A DNA stretch of 64,000 bases from Myxococcota bacterium (GTDB taxonomy: Bacteria > Myxococcota_A > UBA796 > UBA2385): NCBI GenBank assembly GCA_023150805.1, contig JAKLKF010000012.1, positions 26,269 through 90,268 of the forward strand, read 5' to 3'. A program made the position numbers and the translations under genes. Below the pieces are notes generated by a model, which saw nothing but the letters and a program-made list of their open reading frames with translations, was not told where the DNA came from and made no database searches. Positions 32,501 to 38,375 of this stretch are shown piece after piece (the stretch's first letter is position 1; every line of letters begins with the position of its first letter).

Positions 32501-34093
32501 TCGCTCACGCCCACCACCGCGACCGAGAGCAGCACCTTCGCCTGCACGCCGGGCGGGACCTCGGACGCCGACGGCGACAGCGTCAGCCTGAACTACGGCT
32601 GGCTGGTCGACGGCGCGGACGCCGGGGTGACTGCGGCCAGCCTGGCGGGCGCGTACTTCGGAAAGGGCGACACCGTCCAGTGCTACGCGACGCCCTACGA
32701 CGGCGCGACCAGCGGGACCACGCTGTACTCGGCGACGGTGACCGTGTCCAACACCGCGCCCTCGGCCACCGCCGTCGAGATCGCGCCCGTCGACCCCTAC
32801 ACGGACGACACCCTGACGGCGACCGCCAGCGGCTGGACCGACCCCGACGGCGACGCCGAGGGCTACGACTGGCAGTGGTACGTCGACGGCACCGCGGTCA
32901 GCTCGGGCGGCACCAGCCGCACCCTGTCGGGCACCAAGTTCTCCAAGCACCAGCTCGTCCACGTGGTGGCCACCCCCGACGACGGCACCGCGACGGGCAG
33001 CCCCGTCACCAGCGGCACGGTGGAGATCCTGAACACCGCGCCGACCGCGCCCACGGTGCAGGTCACGCCGACCGACGCCGAGCCCGAGGACGACCTGGTC
33101 TGCGGCATCGTCACCCCCAGCGCCGACGCTGACGGCGACACGGTCAACTACCGCTACGAGTGGTGGGTGGACGGGGTCAAGTCGACCGTCACCACCGCCA
33201 CCCTGGACGAGGCCTACACCGAGGACGGCGACACCTGGACCTGCCGGGTCACGCCCTACGACGACGACGAGGACGGCACCTCGGCCAGCGACGCCCAGGA
33301 GGTGGTGGACCGCACGGCGCCCGACCAGCCGGTGATCTCGGCCATCGACGAGTACCGGAACACGACCTCGGTGTCGTTGTCCGGCACGGCCGAGGCCGGC
33401 GCGACGGTCACGGTGACCATGGACTGCACCGACGGCACGCTGAGCGAGGTGGACGTCACCGCCTCGTCCGGCGGCACCTGGTCGACCTCGTTCTCGATGG
33501 ACCGCGGCGAGGAGTGTGACTTCGTCGCCTACGCCACCGACGCCCACGGCAACGTCAGCGGCCTGAGCAACACGGTCACCACCGAGTCCTGCAACCCCTA
33601 CGACACGCGCGAGGACAGCCTGGGCTACGGCGACACCTGTGTCGAGTCCATCGACGAGTGGTCGGTCCTCACCGACGCCGGCACGACCGTCGTCGAGATC
33701 CAGGGCAACATCATCGACACCACCGATGTCGACTGGTACGTCATCGACACCTCGCAGACGGTGCTGACCGCCGGCACCAACGTCTACAACTTCGAGGTGA
33801 CGCTGACGGAGGGCGCCTCGGACTACACCTTCGAGGTGTACCGCGGCAGCTGCGCGACCGCCGACCTGGAGTGTCCGTCGACGCCGGACCTGACGGACTA
33901 CGCCTACTTCGCCCAGGACGTGGGCGGCGCGGAGCACTCGATCCCCTCGGACAGCCGCTACTGCTACACGGGCTCGCCCTTCTACAACAACTGCGACGAC
34001 CTCAGCGACGTGTACTACATCAAGGTCGAGCGGATCAGCACCGCCCTGTCCTGCCAGCACTACGAGCTGTCGATCAGCAACGGCGCCTGGTAG
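29573..34093 (+). CDS. Giant Ig/PKD-repeat lipoprotein with PPC-like tail
   Basis: A 1506-residue lipoprotein. The short uncharged signal MPLVAPFLAIFALAC ends in a lipobox. About thirteen Ig-like/PKD-type domains of 85-95 residues follow, most with a D-x-D-G-D motif likely to bind calcium. Six middle domains form two copies of a three-domain block (starting SPVEGDTLTC, TTAYE and a TESST domain in turn). A bacterial Ig-like domain (RNTTSVSLSGTAEAG) and a C-terminal PPC-like domain (CNPYDTREDSLGYGDTC, DWYVIDTSQ, CQHYELSISNGAW) close the protein. N- and C-terminal parts match the lipoprotein of the Hxs operon, and rSAM genes flank it on both sides. It is probably a long surface rod; a target or partner of the modification system is inferred. 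Confidence 0.75.
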   Translation: MPLVAPFLAIFALACSSDGKITAYTEPPEVTITTPADGAEVLQAVAVSMRGLVVDKEFSDSLSSLTAQWSVDGEAICEGSYVDDGGNVACVHTFAVAGTVELALTVTNPDGASATATSEVVVLPNAAPTVAIELPDPTGRYYADQLLSFLAWANDGEDAATDLFATWTSDLEGTLDIDDTPDADGMLAGDTVLGEGEHLITLQVEDTTGLIGTDSIIVDIGPPNSPPSCAITAPGNNDSFEIGSTILFEGTATDADIDADELTVTWSSSLDGVLSTTAPTSAGTMTFGASGLSAATHTITLQVEDELGGSCSDAILISVGDGPDVVIDNPTSGDVENEGESVAFQATVTDPDDAATSLDITWESSLDGVLSTAGADSSGITAFSFAGLSVGDHIISVTAVDPEGYYAVESVRLTINGLPDEPVVEIDPGDPLSDQDLTAIITADSTDPEGDAVTYTYAWRRNGASTSYITDTVPASATTRGETWSVVVTPNDPYGSGATGTDSVVVANAPPSVASAAISPTSPVEGDTLTCVAGATSDADGDTVSLSYRWTVDGVAASSTSSTLSSTAFEKGDSVTCSITPNDGYADGTTVTSAAVTVGNSAPTITAATLAPTTAYEASTLTCTPSGGTDADGDTVSYRYDWVVGSSTLGLDSASLTGSWFDKGDAVTCVVTPTDGTDDGSPVSSNVVTVRNTAPQLTSVTLSPTSPTESSTMSCSPGATSDDDGDSVSLTYGWVVDGVDLGLSGSSLSSAWFGSGDTIQCYGTPDDGTTAGAAVYSAVVTVANTAATVASASITPTSPVEGDTLTCVAGTSSDVDGDAVTLSYRWAIDGSTIAATGSTLSSTWFGRGDSVTCTITPNDGTTDGTSVTSAAVVVGNTAPSLASVNLSPTTAYEGSTMTCTPGSATDVDGDTVSYRYDWLVSGTSLGLDSSSLSGSWFDKADTVTCVVTPTDGTASGSAVSSNTVTIRNTAPVLASLSLTPTTATESSTFACTPGGTSDADGDSVSLNYGWLVDGADAGVTAASLAGAYFGKGDTVQCYATPYDGATSGTTLYSATVTVSNTAPSATAVEIAPVDPYTDDTLTATASGWTDPDGDAEGYDWQWYVDGTAVSSGGTSRTLSGTKFSKHQLVHVVATPDDGTATGSPVTSGTVEILNTAPTAPTVQVTPTDAEPEDDLVCGIVTPSADADGDTVNYRYEWWVDGVKSTVTTATLDEAYTEDGDTWTCRVTPYDDDEDGTSASDAQEVVDRTAPDQPVISAIDEYRNTTSVSLSGTAEAGATVTVTMDCTDGTLSEVDVTASSGGTWSTSFSMDRGEECDFVAYATDAHGNVSGLSNTVTTESCNPYDTREDSLGYGDTCVESIDEWSVLTDAGTTVVEIQGNIIDTTDVDWYVIDTSQTVLTAGTNVYNFEVTLTEGASDYTFEVYRGSCATADLECPSTPDLTDYAYFAQDVGGAEHSIPSDSRYCYTGSPFYNNCDDLSDVYYIKVERISTALSCQHYELSISNGAW

Positions 34094-34124
34094 GCGGTCG
34101 CGGCGCCGGGGGCGCAAGGGGAAG

Positions 34125-34141
34125 GGGGCCGGCGGGGCCCC
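34125..34141. terminator. GC-rich hairpin between convergent genes
   Basis: GGGGCC-GGCGG-GGCCCC can form a 6-base stem in the 52-base gap between the convergent giant lipoprotein and rSAM5 genes. No T-run follows on either strand, so it is at best a weak bidirectional terminator. Confidence 0.3.
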
Positions 34142-34145
34142 GCCC

Positions 34146-36002
34146 CTACCGGTCCACCGGGTGAGGGGCCACCTTGACCCGGGTCGGGCCCTTCACCAGC
34201 GGCCGGGGCAGCTTGCCCAGCGCGTTGGCCGCGACGGCGAGGGGATCGTCGACAGGCCCGGCGGGCGCCGCGAAGCCCGGCAGCGACGGGTGGGCCGGCT
34301 CCAGCGCCTTGCCGTCGCGAACCCGGGGCGGCGGCGAGGGGAAGCGCGCCTGGAGCTGCTCGGCGGCGTCCCGCGCCCAGGCGCCCGTCAGCGGCCGACA
34401 CTGGCGCAGGCCCTGGTCCCGCACCATCTGGATGTGCACGCCGTCGCAGCGGTCGGTCACCGGGCAGTCGGCGCAGCGCACGGACTTCGCGCGGTAGGCG
34501 CGGGTCACGTGCTCCCGGGCCAGCTCGCGGATGGCGATGCGGCCGGTCTGCGGGTCGAAGAGTACCGGCCCCACCCGCCGCACCGGCGCGACCAGCTCCA
34601 TCCCCGGCGCCTGGCAGGGCGCCAGGCCGCTCACCGGCAGGCGCCGGCCGAGCGCGGCGAAGAAGGCGGCCGGATCGCGCAGGTCGTGGGCCACGGCCTG
34701 GGCCAGGTGCTCGAAGGTGGGCTGGTGCACGCGCACCGCCCCCACCAGCCGCTGGGGGTGGGCGAGCATCCACGCCGCCGTGTCCCGGTTCAGCTCGATC
34801 TCCACGCGGACGTCCGCCGCGGTCCCCAGCCAGGCGTCCAGCTGGTCGCCGCGGCTGGCGATCAGCCACAGGTCCGGCGGCAGGTCCACCAGGGCCTCGG
34901 CCGAGGCCAGGCGGGCCTCCAGGCCCAGCCCCGGCGGCAGGACGGCGGCCAGGGCGTGCAGGGCGGCCAGGTCGGCCACCTCGACCCCGACCCGTCGACA
35001 GCCATAGGGCAGGGGCGAAGGCAGCGACAGGGACTCCGGCGAGGTGGCCCCCAGCTCCCACACCTCGAAGCGCGCGGCGTTCAGGTCGGCGACCGTCCGG
35101 TCCATCGTCGTGCAGAAGGGCTCGATGAAGCAGTGCACGCACCGGTCGGCGTCGCGGCACTCCATCGCCTTGCCGACGTCGAGGTAGTTGCGGACCATCG
35201 TCCCGCGGCCGTTCACCTCGTCCAGCATCTTGTGCGGGTCCTGGATCAGCTCCTCCAGGCCCTCCAGGAAGTGCACCGGGAAGCGGTTGGTCCACACGTA
35301 GACGCCGGGGTGCCGGTTGAGCCGGAAGACCTTGTGCAGCACCGGGAGGTGCTCCCGCACGTCGTAGAAGAGCAGGTCGCGGTTCTCGAAGGCGTTGGCC
35401 TGGGGGATGACGTGCAGCAGGTCGAACTCCCGCACGCCCACGCTCAGGCACAGCTCCACGATCTTGTCGAGGTGGGCCACGTTCTGCTTGTTGATGCAGA
35501 CGTCGACGTTGACGATGGGCCCCCGCGGGTCCCGCCGCGCCCGCATCATGCCCTTCATCAGCTTCTGGAAGCCGCCGGGCGTCTGGGTCAGCCAGTCATG
35601 CAGCGCCTCGGTGTGGCCGTGCAGGCTGAAGGTGATCTCGCCCAGCCCGGCGTCCCGGCAGGCCAGGTAGAAGTCCCGGTCCGCGAACATCGTGCCGTTG
35701 GTCACGGTCTGGACCCGGTCGTAGCCCAGCTCCCGCTTCGCGAAGCGCACCAGCTCGACGAACTGCGGGTGCAGCGTCGCCTCGCCCCCGCTGATGATGA
35801 CCTTGTCCGCGCCCAGCTCCTCGATGCCCCGGCGCAGCTCGGCCTTGACCTCGTCCACCGGCAGGTAGACGTTGCGCGGCGTGTCGGCGTCCAGGCAGAA
35901 CAGGCACCGGCTGTTGCAGGCCGTCACCGCGCGCACCCAGTGCTTGGGGCGGTTGGCGATGCGCTCGCGAAGCAGCAGGTCTTCGGTGGTCGGTGCGGCC
36001 AT
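34146..36002 (-). CDS. Large radical SAM protein with two auxiliary-cluster motifs (rSAM5)
   Basis: A 618-residue protein, almost twice the length of its neighbours. The N-terminal barrel has CNSRCLFC (Cys29, Cys33, Cys36), IISGGEATLHP (GGEA instead of the common GGEP) and SLHGHTEALHDWL. A first C-x2-C-x5-C motif (CVHCFIEPFC) closes this module near residue 295. A second half of about 300 residues lacks any CxxxCxxC but ends with its own C-x2-C-x5-C motif (CADCPVTDRCDGV). It may be a degenerate second barrel with an intact auxiliary domain. The ATG at 36000-36002 is 6 bases after a TAGGCT element. It is convergent with the giant lipoprotein gene. Likely a peptide or protein modifier; substrate unknown. 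Confidence 0.8.
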   Translation of the reverse strand: MAAPTTEDLLLRERIANRPKHWVRAVTACNSRCLFCLDADTPRNVYLPVDEVKAELRRGIEELGADKVIISGGEATLHPQFVELVRFAKRELGYDRVQTVTNGTMFADRDFYLACRDAGLGEITFSLHGHTEALHDWLTQTPGGFQKLMKGMMRARRDPRGPIVNVDVCINKQNVAHLDKIVELCLSVGVREFDLLHVIPQANAFENRDLLFYDVREHLPVLHKVFRLNRHPGVYVWTNRFPVHFLEGLEELIQDPHKMLDEVNGRGTMVRNYLDVGKAMECRDADRCVHCFIEPFCTTMDRTVADLNAARFEVWELGATSPESLSLPSPLPYGCRRVGVEVADLAALHALAAVLPPGLGLEARLASAEALVDLPPDLWLIASRGDQLDAWLGTAADVRVEIELNRDTAAWMLAHPQRLVGAVRVHQPTFEHLAQAVAHDLRDPAAFFAALGRRLPVSGLAPCQAPGMELVAPVRRVGPVLFDPQTGRIAIRELAREHVTRAYRAKSVRCADCPVTDRCDGVHIQMVRDQGLRQCRPLTGAWARDAAEQLQARFPSPPPRVRDGKALEPAHPSLPGFAAPAGPVDDPLAVAANALGKLPRPLVKGPTRVKVAPHPVDR

Positions 36003-36008
36003 GGGCGC

Positions 36009-36014
36009 AGCCTA
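36009..36014 (-). promoter_or_regulatory. -10 element TAGGCT, leaderless spacing
   Basis: TAGGCT ends 6 bases (GCGCCC) before the ATG of rSAM5, and no ribosome site is present. Confidence 0.5.
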
Positions 36015-36063
36015 CCCGCGCGGGCGTGCCAGGGGGAGGGCCGCGTGCCTTCGAGAGGAGGCG

Positions 36064-37035
36064 CTAGCCGCCGTCCCGCACGGCCAGCGTGGCGCAGGCG
36101 CTGGCGCTGGCCACCCAGCAGCGGTCGGGCACGGCCACCACGAAGCCCGCCTCGGGCGCCGCCAGCTCCTGCAAGGTGCGGCCGTCCAGCGAGCGCACCC
36201 GGGCGATGATCTCGCCGGCGGGGAAGACCTGGCCCGGCTCGGGCAGGACCTCGAGCACGCCCGCCTGGGTGCAGCGCGGGCCGCTCTCCCGCCGCCAGGG
36301 CCCCCCGGGCACCACCGAGGCGTGCGCCGGCGCGGGGCAGTCCACCAGGCCCGCCGCGGTCAGCACGCCCAGCGCCGCCTGCAGCGCCACCTCGACGGCG
36401 CGCGGGTCCAGCGCCCGCCGCGGCCCGACCTCCAGCGTCACGGCCGCGATGCCCGGGCCGTTGACCAGCGCGCCGGGCAGGCTGCGGTCCAGCCCGTAGC
36501 GGAGGTAGCGGGGCCGAGGGTACTCGCGCAGCACGGTCAGCCCGCTGGCCGCGGCCAGGTCCTGGCAGCGCTGGTCCAGCTCGCGCCGCCCGTTGCCCCG
36601 GCAGACCCGGTCCAGGATGGCGTAGGGGATGGCCCGCACGCTGTCGGTGTGCAGGTCGACCAGCAGGTCGGGGGTCCGGGACAGGATGTCGGTCCAGGAC
36701 GCGTGGGCCAGGCGCTCGGCCATCGACCCGTCGACCGCGCCGGGGAAGCTGCGGTTGGGGTCCCGCTCGTCCCCCGGTACGCCGCGGCTGGCTTCGCGCA
36801 GGCCCCCGGGGTTCAGGCTGGGGTACAGGTGCACGCAGCCGCGCAGCAGGCGTTCGGGGAGCAGGTGGCGCAGGCGGTGCACCACGCCGACGCCCGTGCA
36901 CTCGTCGCCGTGCAGGTTGGCCGTGATCACGGCCACGGGGCCGGGCCGGTCGCTCCGCACGCTGACCACGGGCAGCTCGCCCAGGCCGGGCACGGCGAGG
37001 TTGCTCTTCTGGGTCTGGGCGCGGGGCTCCGGCAC
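36064..37035 (-). CDS. Succinylglutamate desuccinylase/aspartoacylase family protein (M14)
   Basis: A 323-residue zinc carboxypeptidase-fold protein of the AstE/AspA group, which cleaves amide bonds of N-acylated amino acids. The zinc ligands are visible: His and Glu in NLHGDECTG and His in LLVDLHTDS. The substrate-binding PSLNPGG and DPNRSFPG and the catalytic Glu of VTLEVGPR are also present. The C-terminal 90 residues form the expected beta domain (AGEIIARVRSLDG). The GTG at 37033-37035 has a weaker TAGACC element 6 bases upstream. It stands between rSAM5 and the methyltransferase on the same strand with gaps of about 50-60 bases. A link to the peptide system is possible but not shown. Confidence 0.85.
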   Translation of the reverse strand: MPEPRAQTQKSNLAVPGLGELPVVSVRSDRPGPVAVITANLHGDECTGVGVVHRLRHLLPERLLRGCVHLYPSLNPGGLREASRGVPGDERDPNRSFPGAVDGSMAERLAHASWTDILSRTPDLLVDLHTDSVRAIPYAILDRVCRGNGRRELDQRCQDLAAASGLTVLREYPRPRYLRYGLDRSLPGALVNGPGIAAVTLEVGPRRALDPRAVEVALQAALGVLTAAGLVDCPAPAHASVVPGGPWRRESGPRCTQAGVLEVLPEPGQVFPAGEIIARVRSLDGRTLQELAAPEAGFVVAVPDRCWVASASACATLAVRDGG

Positions 37036-37041
37036 GGCCCC

Positions 37042-37047
37042 GGTCTA
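37042..37047 (-). promoter_or_regulatory. -10-like element TAGACC, leaderless spacing
   Basis: TAGACC ends 6 bases (GGGGCC) before the GTG of the M14-type gene. The last base departs from the TAnnnT pattern, so this is the weakest of the series. Confidence 0.3.
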
Positions 37048-37085
37048 TCCGACCCGGCGCCCGGTCGACCCGGCGGGACCCGCCT

Positions 37086-38375
37086 TCAGCGCCCCAGCAC
37101 CCAGCACTTCAGGTAGCGGCTCTCCGGGAAGGACAGGGCCGCCGGGAAGTCCGGCGGCGGGCAGCCCTCGTGCAGCAGGCGCAGCGGCACCTCGGCCTTC
37201 TGGCTGCCTTGCAGCACCATCCGCCCGAAGTCCTTGGGCGACAGCCCCCCGTGGTTGCTGGCGACCAGCAGCCAGCCCTGCTCCGACAGCACCCGGCAGC
37301 AGCCCGCGACCAGCCGGCCCAGGTCCTGGAGCACCGACCAGTCGCCGCGGGGGCCGTGCGAGAAGGAGGGCGGGTCGGCGATCACCAGGTCGAACTGCTG
37401 GCCCTTGCGGCGCAGGCGGTCGAGCGCTGCCAGGCTGTCCTCGGCGGCCCAGGCGTGCAGGGAGGGATCGAGCCCGTTGCGGCGCAGGTTGTCCTGGGCG
37501 CGCTCCAGGAAGGCCGAGGAGAGGTCCACCGTCGTGACCGTCGCGCCCTCGGCCGCCGCGAGCACCGAGAAGGCGCCGGTGTGGGCGAAGAGGTTGAGCA
37601 CGCGCCGCCCCGCCAGGAAGGGGCGCAGCCAGGCCCGGACCTGGCGCATGTCGCAGAACAGGCCCACGTCGTGGCGCAGCCCGGGGCGGACGCCGTAGCG
37701 CAGGCCCAGCTCCACCACCTCGATCTCTTCGCCCCCCGGCTGCCCCCACAGCAGCCCGTGGCGGCCCCGATCGGGCGAGGCGGCCCCCTCGGGGCCCTCC
37801 GGAGGCGGGCGGTCCGCGCGCCAGATGGCCCGCGGCGCGGCCAGCTCCCGCAGCGACCGCACCAGCGCCGGCAGCAGCACCTCCAGCGACGGGTCCTCCA
37901 GCCCGATCGAGAGCTCGTCGCCCCACACGTCCACGCGCACGCCGGGCATGTCGTCGTTCTCGCCGTGCGCCCATCGCCAGGCCGAGGTCGCGGGCGGCAG
38001 CACGCGCCGCGCGCGCGCCGACGCCAGCCGCGCGTGCACCAGCGCGTCGTCCACCGGCCCGGCGTCGGACCGCCAGGCCCGCACCGCCACCTTGCCCTCC
38101 GCGCCCCACAGGCCGGCGCCCAGCGGCTGCCCCTCGCCCGAGACGAGCTGGACCACCTCGCCCGGCGCGCGCCCCTCCCCTCCGCCGACCACCTCGTCCC
38201 GGTACACCCACGGGAAGCCCTTGCGCAGCCAGCCCTCGCTGTAGCCGTTGTCCTGGACCTGGGCGGCCGGCAGCCGCCGCAGGCGCGGCGCGGAGGGGAT
38301 GGGCGCCGGCCGCGCCCGCTCAGGTGGCCCGCCCGCCCCCCGCCGTCCTCTTCCTCCGCGGTAACCTCCCGACAT
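37086..38375 (-). CDS. RlmI-like class I rRNA methyltransferase
   Basis: A 429-residue SAM-dependent methyltransferase of the RlmI/RlmK-like group (5-methylcytosine in 23S rRNA). An N-terminal PUA-like segment (GYSEGWLRKGFPWVYRDEV) precedes a central domain. The Rossmann fold shows VLNLFAHTGAFSVLAA (motif I), VDLSSAFLERAQDN and the catalytic-loop IADPPSF. The last residues SRYLKCWVLGR are typical. The only usable start I find is the ATG at 38373-38375, which shares the bases CATG with the divergent phosphoribosyltransferase start. GGAGAGG lies upstream inside that gene. The first 35 residues are Gly/Arg/Pro-rich. Confidence 0.85.
   Translation of the reverse strand: MSGGYRGGRGRRGAGGPPERARPAPIPSAPRLRRLPAAQVQDNGYSEGWLRKGFPWVYRDEVVGGGEGRAPGEVVQLVSGEGQPLGAGLWGAEGKVAVRAWRSDAGPVDDALVHARLASARARRVLPPATSAWRWAHGENDDMPGVRVDVWGDELSIGLEDPSLEVLLPALVRSLRELAAPRAIWRADRPPPEGPEGAASPDRGRHGLLWGQPGGEEIEVVELGLRYGVRPGLRHDVGLFCDMRQVRAWLRPFLAGRRVLNLFAHTGAFSVLAAAEGATVTTVDLSSAFLERAQDNLRRNGLDPSLHAWAAEDSLAALDRLRRKGQQFDLVIADPPSFSHGPRGDWSVLQDLGRLVAGCCRVLSEQGWLLVASNHGGLSPKDFGRMVLQGSQKAEVPLRLLHEGCPPPDFPAALSFPESRYLKCWVLGR
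38362..38367 (+). promoter_or_regulatory. -10 element TAACCT, leaderless spacing
   Basis: TAACCT ends 6 bases (CCCGAC) before the ATG at 38374. The element lies within the first codons of the divergent methyltransferase gene. Confidence 0.5.

Noticed and set aside
28379..34117. A 1912-codon open frame on the minus strand covering the giant lipoprotein
   Set aside because: Only its last 345 codons (rSAM4) show family motifs. The rest is an antisense shadow of the plus-strand Ig repeats, produced by codon-position bias.
34125..34141. Strong intrinsic terminator between the giant lipoprotein and rSAM5
   Set aside because: The hairpin lacks a T-run on both strands, so it is listed only as a weak candidate.
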